This document shows positions 33,887 to 42,797 of a stretch of 64,000 bases of DNA, one piece after another. Origin of the DNA: Geobacillus thermocatenulatus (lineage in GTDB: Bacteria > Bacillota > Bacilli > Bacillales > Anoxybacillaceae); assembly GCF_002217655.1 (NCBI RefSeq), contig NZ_NEWK01000002.1, positions 373,164 through 437,163 of the forward strand, written 5' to 3'. Both the position numbers and the translations under genes were made by a program. How positions within the stretch are numbered: the first letter of the stretch is position 1; the number at the start of each line of letters is the position of its first letter. Below the pieces are notes generated by a model. The model was not told the DNA's origin. It was given only the letters and a program-made list of their open reading frames with translations, and ran no database searches.

Positions 33887-34244
33887 GCAATATCTCATTC
33901 ACTTTCTTTACAAATTCGGTTGGGCGATATGGTTTCTCGATAAACCAATCCACACCGGCAGCCCACGCCCTCCCTTGATCAGCCGGCCCGGTTTTCGCTG
34001 ACAGCATGATCACTTTCGGACGTCTCTCCGGGCAGTGGCAATCAATAGATTCAAGCACTTCGAGGCCGCTATAAAAGGGCAGCATATAATCCAACACGAT
34101 CAAATCATAATCGCGTTCGCGCAGCCGTGCAAGCGCCTCGGCCCCATCCGCAGCTTCATCCACCTCATATCCTTCATCCGTCAACAAATCGACTGCTAAC
34201 ATGCGCAGCACCTCTTCATCCTCAACAATCAAAATCTGTTTCAA
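33855..34244 (-). CDS. CheY-like single-domain response regulator
   Basis: 129 residues, a lone receiver domain: MKQILIVEDEEVLRML at the start, phosphoacceptor Asp52 in LIVLDYMLPFYSG, the conserved Ser/Thr in VIMLSAKTG and Lys in FIEKPYRPTEF. There is no output domain, so it would act by protein interaction or phosphotransfer to the Hpt/REC partner upstream. The TTG at 34244 is favoured because GGGGGAGG lies 8 nt upstream; in-frame ATGs further upstream lack a site. Confidence 0.87.
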   Translation of the reverse strand: MKQILIVEDEEVLRMLAVDLLTDEGYEVDEAADGAEALARLRERDYDLIVLDYMLPFYSGLEVLESIDCHCPERRPKVIMLSAKTGPADQGRAWAAGVDWFIEKPYRPTEFVKKVNEILHETDGHELSS

Positions 34245-34367
34245 TCGTTCTTCCTCCCCCTGCTTCATCATATCCGCCATTTGCCAGCCAAGGACAAATC
34301 CTCCTCCACTCTCCCTCAATCCCCAACGGAAATGACCCGATTCGGACATAGAGTGTCCGACACAGCA

Positions 34368-35975
34368 CTACATTCGTTTCAGCAGCCGGCTCACCCGCGC
34401 CTCAAGCTCCAACCGTTTAAACGGCTTCGTGATATAATCATCCGCCCCCAACTGAAGCGCCCGCGCGATATCTTCTTCACTTTGCCGCATGGTTAACATA
34501 ATGACTCTATACCGTGCGGCATCGCGTCGGCTGCGGAGACGGCGCAATACTTCAAGGCCGTCCATTTTCGGCATCACCCCATCCAAAATGACCAGACACG
34601 GCGAACGGTCCTCATGCCAGGATGATTCGACAAACGACAACCCATCCGCAAACGCCTGCACTTCATACTGCTCCTTCCGTTCCCGGGCAATATGCTCCAG
34701 AAGATCAACCACAATCGTACGAACAATCACATCATCATCAACGACCGCCATTTTAACCGTTTTCCGTTGCTGTCCACCACTGGTTCTCCCCGCAACCGCC
34801 GTCCGATCGCGCCCGCCGTCTTTGGCTGCATATAGCGCCGCGTCCGCTTGCTCAAGCCATTCATCAATCGGCATTCCACCCATATTGACTTCTACGATTC
34901 CACAAGAAAAGGTGCAATAAAACACCTCATCTCCTAAAGAAAAGGGATGGGAGCGAAACTGGCTGCGGAGCCGCTCGATGACTTCGGCAGCGTCTTGTTC
35001 CTGGGTTTTCGGCAAAAAGAGAAGAAATTCCTCGCCGCCAAACCGAAACGCCAAATCATTCGGCCGCGTCCCATCCCGGAGAAGCGACGCAAATTCCCGC
35101 AGCACCACATCTCCAACTAAATGGCCGTATCGGTCGTTAATCTGCTTAAAATGATCGAGATCAAGCAAGGCAATGCAATACGGCCGCCCGTGCCGCTCCC
35201 GCTCGTTCTCCATCTGCCGGTACGCTTCGGACAAATATTTGCGGTTGTATAAGCGCGTCAGTTCATCAACAAGCAAAATCTCTTCCAACTGCTTTTTCCG
35301 TTCCAGCAAGCGATGGAGACGAATAAGAAACTCCGATACGGAAAATGGTTTGACCATAAAATCATCGGCACCCAGCGCATAACTTTGCACCCGCACCTCT
35401 TCTCGGTGATCTCCGCTGATGATGACCGTCGGGACGAATTGTTGGCCAAGCGCTCCTTTCAATTCTTTAAGAACCGTCAGCCCGTCCGTGCCGTTCATGT
35501 GGACATCGATCACCACACAGTCGGGCCTCACCTCATAAAATTGCGCGACTGCCTTTTCTGGTTGGGCGACGGTGGCCACCTGCCATCCTGCTTTCTCCAT
35601 CTGCTCTTTCATAAACATGAGAAAAAGGGGATCGTCGTCAATCATCAACATCAACGGCGCTTCCTCAACGACGGTATTCGAAAGTAAAAAACGGGGTGAA
35701 ATGTCGCGATACGTCTCATCGTAATACCAATGCATCAGTTCGTACACATGCTCCTTCAAAGCCGCAGGCGTCCATGCTTGTTCCCTTTCTGACTCAAGCC
35801 GCTCCAGCAGACGCCGCGCTTTTTCCCCAAGGTCTTGCATGCCGATCACCGCCGCCGTGCCCGCAATGTTATGGAAAAACCGATGCACATCTTCATACGT
35901 AATCGTTTCTGCTCGCTCCCATTGTTCCAATTTGGAACGAATATTGCGCCAAAAATGCTCCTTGTATTTGTCCAT
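34368..35975 (-). CDS. Hpt-REC-GGDEF-REC diguanylate cyclase
   Basis: 535 residues with four domains. An Hpt-like domain has His35 in VHRFFHNIAGTAAVIGM. The first receiver (about 106-225) has Asp157 in CVVIDVHMNGTDG. The GGDEF domain (about 235-395) has an intact GGEEF active site at 313-317 and an inhibitory RxxD site (RPND, 304-307). The second receiver (about 408-535) has Asp465 in LVILDGVMPKMDG. It should make c-di-GMP under phosphorelay control. First gene of the operon with the CheY-like regulator and sensor kinase. The gap of 123 bp before the next gene holds a small TCGGACA/TGTCCGA hairpin. Confidence 0.9.
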   Translation of the reverse strand: MDKYKEHFWRNIRSKLEQWERAETITYEDVHRFFHNIAGTAAVIGMQDLGEKARRLLERLESEREQAWTPAALKEHVYELMHWYYDETYRDISPRFLLSNTVVEEAPLMLMIDDDPLFLMFMKEQMEKAGWQVATVAQPEKAVAQFYEVRPDCVVIDVHMNGTDGLTVLKELKGALGQQFVPTVIISGDHREEVRVQSYALGADDFMVKPFSVSEFLIRLHRLLERKKQLEEILLVDELTRLYNRKYLSEAYRQMENERERHGRPYCIALLDLDHFKQINDRYGHLVGDVVLREFASLLRDGTRPNDLAFRFGGEEFLLFLPKTQEQDAAEVIERLRSQFRSHPFSLGDEVFYCTFSCGIVEVNMGGMPIDEWLEQADAALYAAKDGGRDRTAVAGRTSGGQQRKTVKMAVVDDDVIVRTIVVDLLEHIARERKEQYEVQAFADGLSFVESSWHEDRSPCLVILDGVMPKMDGLEVLRRLRSRRDAARYRVIMLTMRQSEEDIARALQLGADDYITKPFKRLELEARVSRLLKRM

Positions 35976-36021
35976 GGCCGGACGCTGCCCCTCCCGTTTT
36001 CATCTCATCTTCTTAAACGGC

Positions 36022-36053
36022 ACAAAAAAGAAGGAACTGCCGGAGCTGTTCCA
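36022..36053 (-). terminator. Terminator of the hydrolase gene
   Basis: On the minus strand GGAAC...GTTCC followed by TTCTTTTTTG. The stem is short, and it lies about 70 nt after the hydrolase stop. Confidence 0.45.
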
Positions 36054-36118
36054 CTATTTTTCATTATATATAGTTTTTGTTGTGCTGTACACGATCAAAT
36101 CTATTTTTCTAGCCTTTG

Positions 36119-37042
36119 TCACTCAAGCGATTGTAAAAAAGAAAGCACGCGGCTCACGTATTGGTCGCCGTACAACGAGAAACTTTTGACATGATCCGCT
36201 TTGTCCGTCAGCCATAGCTGAAACGCATCTGGATGGGTTTTGTACAGTTTTACGCTTTCTTCATACGGAATCGAACGGTCGTCTTTGCTGTGAATGAACA
36301 AAATCGGCCTCGGCGCGACACGATCGACGGCATGGATGGGCGAAGACACGCCTAAATCCAAATCGGCCAGCGCCGGAACGATCGCCAAAATCAAATACGT
36401 AAACGGCACGTTCGGCAGATGCGTCCACACCGGCATATTGGCGCGCAAATACGATTCGAGGTCGCTGAACGGGCTGTCCGCAATCACCCCGCGCACATCT
36501 TGGTCTTCCGCCGCCGCCAAGATCGCTGTCGCCGCTCCCATTGAAACACCATACAGGGCAATGGGCTCATCGAAGTGCTTTTTCGCGTAATCGATGACGC
36601 CAAGCAGATCGTCTTTCTCTTTAACGCCGATCGTAATCATATCGCCTTCCGACTCGCCGCTCGCGCGAAAGTCAAACAAGATGACGCGGTATCCGTCGTC
36701 AACGAGCCGCTTGGCGAGCGGCAAAAACGGCACATTTTCTTGGACGCGGTTGTTGCCGTATCCATGGGCAAAAATGACCGTCATTTTCGCCGCTCCTTTT
36801 GGCGGAATGATCCAGCCTTTGAGCGCCGTTTTTCCATCTTTGCTTGCAAATGTCGCCCTTTCATACGCCATGCCGTAGTCTTTGGGTGTAACGACAATCG
36901 GCGCGCGCGGCTTATGCGTCAGCTGCCAGCCGACATAAACGGACAGACCGACACAGACGAGCACCCCCAACATCACGACGCCAATGGCCGCCGAAACCCA
37001 CACGCGCCGTTTCGTCCGGCGCGGCGTGCGCACCAATTCCAT
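36119..37042 (-). CDS. Membrane-anchored alpha/beta hydrolase (YqkD-like)
   Basis: 307 residues. One N-terminal membrane helix (about 15-40) and then an alpha/beta-hydrolase domain. The oxyanion region is FAHGYGNNR (about 93-101), the nucleophile is the Ser in ALYGVSMGAATA (about 162-173), the acid is in FIHSKDDRSIPYEES and the catalytic His in TDKADHVKSFSLYG near the end. The substrate is unknown; the active site would face outside. AGGGGGGA lies 7 nt before the ATG at 37042. Confidence 0.85.
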   Translation of the reverse strand: MELVRTPRRTKRRVWVSAAIGVVMLGVLVCVGLSVYVGWQLTHKPRAPIVVTPKDYGMAYERATFASKDGKTALKGWIIPPKGAAKMTVIFAHGYGNNRVQENVPFLPLAKRLVDDGYRVILFDFRASGESEGDMITIGVKEKDDLLGVIDYAKKHFDEPIALYGVSMGAATAILAAAEDQDVRGVIADSPFSDLESYLRANMPVWTHLPNVPFTYLILAIVPALADLDLGVSSPIHAVDRVAPRPILFIHSKDDRSIPYEESVKLYKTHPDAFQLWLTDKADHVKSFSLYGDQYVSRVLSFLQSLE

Positions 37043-37108
37043 GCGCATTCCCCCCTATCGCTTTTCCCTTTTCTTTCATCCTACTTGTTCCATTGCTCAT
37101 TTGGCAAT

Positions 37109-37143
37109 CAAAAAAAGAGATGTCCGCCCAACACGAACATCCC
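37109..37143 (-). terminator. Terminator of the acyl-CoA dehydrogenase operon
   Basis: On the minus strand GGGATGT...ACATCTC followed by TTTTTTTG, shortly after the dehydrogenase stop. Confidence 0.55.
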
Positions 37144-37170
37144 TTTCGCCCACGGCCCGCTGCCGCCAAC

Positions 37171-38853
37171 TTACGAATGGGCAAGCGGGGCGGATGCTCC
37201 TTTGCATCTGACGATCAAGTCAAACTCGCGCACCGATGTCATCCGTTCATCGATCAGCCCGCGCTCCCACACATGACGCACAAACAGCTCGGCGATCCGC
37301 TGATTCCGATCGTTTTCCTGTCCGCGTTCAAGGGCGATGATGCTCAAATACAGATCACACATCCGATTGGCAATCGCTTTCGCGTGGAACGTCTGCACCT
37401 CATCCGCTTGGCCGCCAAGACGGGGGAGCGCGGCCACCAACTCCTTCAACCCTTCTTCAACCGGGCGGGCAAGCGGCCTAACCTCGGCCGTCAACCGCCT
37501 AAGCCGCTCCTTCATCTCCGCGATGAACCGCTCGTGAATGCGGTATTTGCGCATCAAACGCAGCACCTCGAGCGCCAAAATATTCGCCGTTCCCTCCCAA
37601 ACGGTCAGCACTTGGGCGTCACGAAGCAGGCGCGGGGTGACAAAATCTTCGATATACCCGTTGCCGCCGTGCAGTTCAATCGCCTCATGGCTGAAGGCAA
37701 TCGCTTCGTCGGCGGTGCGCATTTTAAGAAGTGCGATCAAAAGCCTGAGCCATGCTTTCTCCGCCTCGCTCGCTTCATGCGGCGCAGCCATGACGCGGTC
37801 AAACAAGGCGATCATGTCAAAGCAGGCGCTCGTTTCCACTTCCTGTCTCGCCGTCAAATTGGCAAGCGTCTCGCGCCCCATCGGGTAATTCGTCAAGACA
37901 TGGCCAAAGGCCGTGCGCCGATCGGCGTATTGTTTCGCCTCTTCCAGCGCCCGCTTCATGATGCCGACGGAAGCAACCGCATTGCAGACGCGCGAGAGAT
38001 TAAGCGCTTCCATCATATAATAGAAGCCTTTCACCGGATCGCCGATGACATACGCCTTGGCGCCGTCAAACACGACTTCGGCGGACGGCACGGCGCGCAC
38101 CCCTAACTTGTCTTTCAGGCGGCGAATCGAGATGCCGTTTAACGTCCCATCTTCTTTGCGCCACGGGACAAGGAACAAGCTCAGCCCTTTCGTCCCCGGC
38201 CCGCTCCCGTCGATGCGCGCCAATACGAGCGCTACGCCGCAACGGCCGGCATTGCTGGCAAAATATTTTTCCCCGTATAACTGATAATGATCGCCGCACG
38301 GCACGGCCCGCACCGCGTTGGCGCCAACGTCCGATCCGCCTTGGCGCTCGGTTAAAAACGTCGCCCCTTCATACAGCTCGACCTCTCCGGTGGAGATGAC
38401 ATGGGGCAAATACGTCGCCTTCAGCTTTTCATCGGCAAAATGCTCGAGTACATAAGCAGTCGCCATCGTCAGCGTCACCGGACAATAAAACCCGGGCTCG
38501 GCTTGGGATAAAATGTACCCTTGGGCATATGAATAAACATAGTTCCCTTTTCTCCCAAGCTCGGGAATCGGCTTGTGCACATAGCCGACAATCCCCGTTT
38601 CGTACGTCTGTTTTGCCGTCTGCTCGTATCCTTCATTCACCCACACTTCAGAAATGTCGTTGCCAAAGCGGTCATATTTGATCAGGCGCGGCTGCCCTTC
38701 GCGGTCGGTATGCACAGCGCGGCGGTCGACGTCCGTCAAGCAAAATTCGTAAAACGACGCGAGCTTTTCTTCCGCATATCGATACAATTCGTCATCCAAA
38801 TGCCGTTTCAAATTCGCCAACAAATTCGGGTCAACTTCACGAAGCGGTTTCAT
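37171..38853 (-). CDS. Acyl-CoA dehydrogenase, AidB-like long form
   Basis: 560 residues, longer than the usual 380-residue enzymes and similar to the AidB/ACAD-11-like subgroup. FAD- and substrate-binding motifs are visible: GATFLTERQGGSDVGANAV (about 165-183), GEKYFASNAGRCGVALVLAR, TFGHVLTNYP-type sequence near 330, and EAIELHGGNGYIEDFVTPRLLRDAQVLTVWEGTANILALEVLR (about 395-437) with the catalytic-base region. It is the last gene of merR-ligase-dehydrogenase. The ATG at 38853 has AAAGGGGAGAG upstream. Confidence 0.87.
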   Translation of the reverse strand: MKPLREVDPNLLANLKRHLDDELYRYAEEKLASFYEFCLTDVDRRAVHTDREGQPRLIKYDRFGNDISEVWVNEGYEQTAKQTYETGIVGYVHKPIPELGRKGNYVYSYAQGYILSQAEPGFYCPVTLTMATAYVLEHFADEKLKATYLPHVISTGEVELYEGATFLTERQGGSDVGANAVRAVPCGDHYQLYGEKYFASNAGRCGVALVLARIDGSGPGTKGLSLFLVPWRKEDGTLNGISIRRLKDKLGVRAVPSAEVVFDGAKAYVIGDPVKGFYYMMEALNLSRVCNAVASVGIMKRALEEAKQYADRRTAFGHVLTNYPMGRETLANLTARQEVETSACFDMIALFDRVMAAPHEASEAEKAWLRLLIALLKMRTADEAIAFSHEAIELHGGNGYIEDFVTPRLLRDAQVLTVWEGTANILALEVLRLMRKYRIHERFIAEMKERLRRLTAEVRPLARPVEEGLKELVAALPRLGGQADEVQTFHAKAIANRMCDLYLSIIALERGQENDRNQRIAELFVRHVWERGLIDERMTSVREFDLIVRCKGASAPLAHS

Positions 38854-38948
38854 CGTCTCTCCCCTTTCTTCGATTTTCGTTCCCCTCACAATTTTTGGAG
38901 CTCTATCAAGACGGCTAGGCGATCCCATTGCGCCGCCCCCAACGCTCC

Positions 38949-40475
38949 TTATCTTCCTTGCGCGGCCGCCTCCCGCGCCCGCAGCACTTGTTTCAACACT
39001 TTTCCCGTCGCATTGCGCGGCAGCTCCGCGATCGCCTCATACAGACGCGGAATTTTATAGCCAGCCAGCTTGTCAGATAGGAAGCGCTTACATTCCTCCG
39101 CAAGCGGTTCAAGCGGTTGATTTAATACCACAAATGCTTTTGCCGTTTCGCCCCACTCCGGATGCGGCACGCCGATCACAGCGACATCCGCGACCGCCGG
39201 ATGCGTCCGCAGCACATCTTCCACTTCCTTTGGATAAATGTTGACGCCTCCGGAAATAATGATATCTTTTTTCCGGTCGACGATCCAAATGTAGCCGTCT
39301 TGGTCGCGGCGCGCCAAATCGCCGGTGTACAGCCAGCCGTCTTTGATCGCTTCGTTCGTTTTTTCTTCGTCCTTATAGTATCCTTTCATCACGCTCTCCC
39401 CGCGCAGCACGATCTCCCCGACCTCGCCGGGCGCGACCTCCTGTCCGTTCTCATCGACGATGGCCACCTCGCAATGAAGAGCGGCATAGCGGCCGACGCT
39501 TCCCGCTTTTTCGCCATGCTCCTCAGGGGACAAGTACGTGCCGTTCGGGCCCGCTTCAGTCAAACCGTATAAACCCATCATCCGCCCGGCGCCAAAACGG
39601 CTGGCGACAAACTTCACTTCCTCGCGCGACAGCGGCGCCCCGCCGTACATCCAGCAGCGGACCGAAGAAAGGTCATATTCGTCAAAGCGCGGGTGCTTCG
39701 CCGTCAACAAGTACGCCACCGGCGCGCCGAAAAAGTGGGTGATCTTATGGCGCTCAACGAGTTCAAGCAAGGCATCCGGGGAAAAGGAAGGAGCCAAGAC
39801 ATGGGTCGCGCCGACATACGTGCCGCCTATGAAAAACAAATGAAGCGGCGCCGAGTGGCTGAGCGGCATGAGATGCAGCAGGCAGCTTTGGCGGTCGATT
39901 TTCGTTTCGATCACGATCATATCCGCCACGGTCATGACGTTGCGATGCGTAAACAACACCCCTTTTGGCCGCCCCGTTGTCCCCGATGTATACAAAATCG
40001 TCGCCTCATCATCTCCGTTGGCTGGGCAGACGATCTCTTCGGAATCACCCGAATCAATCAACTCCTCGAGCGACAGCCAGCCGACTCCCGCCTTCCCTGT
40101 CTTCACCCACATTCCATCGCTTCCACCGACGAGCGGGGCGAGCACTTGATGAACCGAATCATGAGCGATCAGCGCCTTTGCCTCGCTATGGCCGAGAATA
40201 TACTGCACCTCAGCCGCCGTCAGACGGGCGTTGATCGGCACAACAACGGCGCCAAGGCGCAAAACGGCAAAGTACGAAACGGCAAACTCCTTGGTATTGG
40301 GCATATACAAGGCGACTTTATCGCCGCGTCCGACGCCAAGCCGCGCGAGCGCTGACGCCAGACGGTTGACCGTTCGGTTGACTTCGGCGTAGGAAAGCTC
40401 CGTTTCCCCATCGATAATCGCCGTCTTGTCGGGAAATTTCCTCGCATTGCGGGCAAGCAGCTCTGAAATGTTCAT
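38949..40475 (-). CDS. Acyl-CoA synthetase (AMP-forming), YhfL/FadD-like
   Basis: 508 residues of the ANL superfamily: ILYTSGTTGRPKGVLFTHRN (about 160-179), LPLSHSAPLHLFF, YGLTEAGPNGTYL, YTGDLARRDQDGYIWIVDRKKDIIISGGVNIYP (about 378-410) and the late lysine in LPRNATGKVLKQVLR. The substrate is probably a fatty or branched acid feeding the acyl-CoA dehydrogenase downstream. The start ATG overlaps the merR stop as ATGA and has GGGAGGGATCGG upstream. Confidence 0.9.
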   Translation of the reverse strand: MNISELLARNARKFPDKTAIIDGETELSYAEVNRTVNRLASALARLGVGRGDKVALYMPNTKEFAVSYFAVLRLGAVVVPINARLTAAEVQYILGHSEAKALIAHDSVHQVLAPLVGGSDGMWVKTGKAGVGWLSLEELIDSGDSEEIVCPANGDDEATILYTSGTTGRPKGVLFTHRNVMTVADMIVIETKIDRQSCLLHLMPLSHSAPLHLFFIGGTYVGATHVLAPSFSPDALLELVERHKITHFFGAPVAYLLTAKHPRFDEYDLSSVRCWMYGGAPLSREEVKFVASRFGAGRMMGLYGLTEAGPNGTYLSPEEHGEKAGSVGRYAALHCEVAIVDENGQEVAPGEVGEIVLRGESVMKGYYKDEEKTNEAIKDGWLYTGDLARRDQDGYIWIVDRKKDIIISGGVNIYPKEVEDVLRTHPAVADVAVIGVPHPEWGETAKAFVVLNQPLEPLAEECKRFLSDKLAGYKIPRLYEAIAELPRNATGKVLKQVLRAREAAAQGR

Positions 40476-40861
40476 CCATCCGATCCCTCCCATTGTCGCA
40501 ATCGCTGTTCAAAATCGGAAAGCAGCGCTTCCATCTCCGCCTTCAGCTGCAGCAAATCCTCAATCCGCTCGTTCACCTCCTTCAATTTCCGCCGCCCGTA
40601 TTCGACCGTTTTTTCCAGCTGTTTCTTCCCCGTTCGGTCCTCATCAAACAGCGAAATCATCTCATGAATCTCGTCAAGCGAAAAGCCGAACCGTTTGCCG
40701 CGCAAAATGAGCTTGAGCTTCGCCCGCTCCTTTTTCGTGTACAGCCGCTGCCCTGACTCGGTCCGAATCGGGGAAAGCAATCCGCGTTCTTCATAATAGC
40801 GGATCGTCCGGGTGCTCACATCAAACTCGTGCGCCAAATCGGAAATGGTGAAATAGTGCAT
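40472..40861 (-). CDS. MerR family regulator of acyl-CoA catabolism
   Basis: 129 residues. The winged helix is FTISDLAHEFDVSTRTIRYYEERGLLSPIRTESGQRLYTKK (about 4-44), followed by RGKRFGFSLDEIHEMISLFD and a long dimerisation coiled coil. No metal-binding cysteine cluster is visible. It heads the operon with an acyl-CoA ligase and dehydrogenase, resembling LiuR-type regulators. The ATG at 40861 is chosen because AAAGGG lies 6 nt upstream. Its operator is probably in its own promoter spacer (40898-40926). Confidence 0.87.
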   Translation of the reverse strand: MHYFTISDLAHEFDVSTRTIRYYEERGLLSPIRTESGQRLYTKKERAKLKLILRGKRFGFSLDEIHEMISLFDEDRTGKKQLEKTVEYGRRKLKEVNERIEDLLQLKAEMEALLSDFEQRLRQWEGSDG

Positions 40862-40897
40862 AGCCATCCCTTTTCTAGAAGTAATATTCTGAATTTT

Positions 40898-40926
40898 ATT
40901 TTAATTGACGTTGACGTAAAAGTCAA
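40898..40926 (-). promoter_or_regulatory. MerR-type promoter with operator in the spacer
   Basis: On the minus strand TTGACT (40926-40921), 17-bp spacer, TAAAAT (40903-40898). The spacer is filled by TTTACGTCAACGTCAA, a repeat of ACGTCAA-type half-sites. MerR regulators bind between the -35 and -10. Resembles sites of MerR regulators of branched-chain acyl-CoA catabolism. Confidence 0.65.
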
Positions 40927-41192
40927 CGAGTAGGAACGCAAAGAAGCGGGAGTACGGCCTTCCATTATAGATCGACCCTTGAAAAATCGGGGTGAACATT
41001 TTGCCAAAACAACGCTTCCCCTTCAGCCAAAAGCAACGAGTCCGGCAAAAACGGCCGCTTTTTTACGAGCCTTCTAAGTTCATGCGCAACCTAACACGTC
41101 TCAAACCATCTGCACAAGCCGGCCACGAACGATGCGCCGCTCGCCACCCCCGCTGACCGACCACTGTCGAGATGCAGGCGAAACAGTGATTG
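40927..41192. other. Interval without a recognised gene
   Basis: Upstream of the merR promoter and downstream of the ABC exporter. No frame with a ribosome binding site, no repeat and no structured RNA was recognised. Confidence 0.5.
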
Positions 41193-41226
41193 ACCAAAGA
41201 AAAAAAGCCCTCGTCTAAGAAGGCTT
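41193..41226 (-). terminator. Terminator of the ABC exporter operon
   Basis: On the minus strand AAAAGCC-TTC...GA-GGGCTTTTTTTC, 7 nt after the stop of the last permease gene. Confidence 0.75.
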
Positions 41227-41232
41227 TTCCTC

Positions 41233-42021
41233 TCACCCGCCCGCTCCGGTGTAAAAGCGCAAGGCAAACCGCCAAAAGCGGCGGGAAGCCCATAAAAAGA
41301 GCATAGCCACAGCCAAAGCCGCCAGCACCGCAGCCATGCTCCATTTCCCAAGCAGCGCCAAAGCCGGCGTATTGGTGATCAACACCGCCGGCAGAACATA
41401 CGTAATCACGAAGCGCACCGCGCCGCGGTACATGCTGCCCGGGAAGCGGGCCGTGTCAAAAAACGAGTCGAAAATAAACGACAAATCATCAATGCGCACC
41501 ACCCAAAACGACGTCGTCATGAGCATCATCCATAACGAATAAATAAGCAAGAGTGACGCGGTCATCACGACGAAAAACATCAAGACGTCCGCCGCCGACG
41601 GCACGTAGCGTTCGACATACAAGCCGTAGCCGATGACGCCGAGGCCAAGCGCTACATCGATCAGCCGCCAAAAGACAAGATGGCGGAAGCTGACGTAAAA
41701 CATGCTGTCGACCGGTTTCGTCAAAATATAATCGAGCGTGCCGCGCCGGACATGCTCAAGCAGCCGCGGCATGTTCGGGCGAAGCGCAAAGTCAATGAAT
41801 CCGCGCAACGCATTAAAGACGCCAAGCAGCACAAGCACTTCCCCATACGTCCAGCCGCCTAAGCGGTCCGTCTGATAAAAAAAGATATGGATCGTAAGCA
41901 GGGCGATGCCGAGGCCAAAAAAACTGGCGATGAAATTGCCGAAAAATTCGCTTCGATATTCCAATTCCTCGACCAAACAAGCGCGGAAAAACTCGCGGAA
42001 CACTCGTCCATACCGTCGCAT
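41233..42021 (-). CDS. ABC-2 type permease (ABC2_membrane_6)
   Basis: 262 residues with six hydrophobic segments. FREFFRACLVEELEYRSEFFGNFIASF at the start and RRGTLDYILTKPVDSMFYVSFR (about 95-116) are typical of the DUF-type ABC-2 permeases that pair with a second permease and one ATPase. AGGTGG precedes the ATG at 42021, which follows the other permease gene by two bases. The transported substrate is unknown. Confidence 0.87.
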   Translation of the reverse strand: MRRYGRVFREFFRACLVEELEYRSEFFGNFIASFFGLGIALLTIHIFFYQTDRLGGWTYGEVLVLLGVFNALRGFIDFALRPNMPRLLEHVRRGTLDYILTKPVDSMFYVSFRHLVFWRLIDVALGLGVIGYGLYVERYVPSAADVLMFFVVMTASLLLIYSLWMMLMTTSFWVVRIDDLSFIFDSFFDTARFPGSMYRGAVRFVITYVLPAVLITNTPALALLGKWSMAAVLAALAVAMLFLWASRRFWRFALRFYTGAGG

Positions 42022-42023
42022 AT

Positions 42024-42797
42024 TCACCCACCTACCGCCTGATTTTTTCGCATTCCTGCTTTCCAAAGCCACTGCAAAGCCACGACAAACACGGCCATCC
42101 ACCCTGCCGCAATCGCAAAGCCGCGCACCATTTCTTCGCCGCCTGCCACCCCCGTGGCGATTTCGATCGGAAAACTGATCATATAGCGGAACGGCAGCCA
42201 CTCGCTCCATTCGCGAAGCACCGGCGGAAGCATCTCAAGCGGCGCAATTCTGCCCGATAAAAACAACGAAATGACATCGATCACGCCGTACACCGCCGCC
42301 ACCTTTGTGACCCAAAATGCCAGCAGCCCGCATGAGTAGCTCAACAAAAAGCGAAGCGCCGCACCCAACACGACCGCCGCCAAAAACAGCACCGCTTGCC
42401 CTGCCGTCATATGCGGGCGAAGCGCCGGCCAAAACACCGCCCCCACCAGCCAAACCGGCGCTAAAATGACGGCAAACAGCCATTTGTAGACGATGTTTTC
42501 CGCAATCGCCCAATGGATCGGATGAAGCGGCCTAAGCAGCAAATTCGAAAACGTCCCTTCGCGGATTTCACGGTCGAGCTCCCATACATCCCACGCGCTC
42601 GTCATCCGCTCGACAAAAATGACTGCCATAAAATAGAACAGAAACGACCCGCTCTCTTCCGGATGAATGTTCATCCAGACAAACATCGTAATGAGCGGCT
42701 GCGTGATCGCGCCCGTCATCCAGACGAACGTCGCGAGTCGATACGCGAGCATTTCGATGTATTTCATCCGCAACAACGCAATATATTTGCGAATCAT
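42024..42797 (-). CDS. ABC-2 type permease
   Basis: 257 residues with six hydrophobic segments. MKYIEMLAYRLATFVWMTGAITQPLITMFVW at the start and REGTFSNLLLRPLHPIHWAIAENI (about 79-102) parallel the loop of the partner permease, which supports a heterodimer. The start overlaps the ATPase stop as ATGA, with GGGAGGAG upstream. Confidence 0.88.
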   Translation of the reverse strand: MIRKYIALLRMKYIEMLAYRLATFVWMTGAITQPLITMFVWMNIHPEESGSFLFYFMAVIFVERMTSAWDVWELDREIREGTFSNLLLRPLHPIHWAIAENIVYKWLFAVILAPVWLVGAVFWPALRPHMTAGQAVLFLAAVVLGAALRFLLSYSCGLLAFWVTKVAAVYGVIDVISLFLSGRIAPLEMLPPVLREWSEWLPFRYMISFPIEIATGVAGGEEMVRGFAIAAGWMAVFVVALQWLWKAGMRKNQAVGG

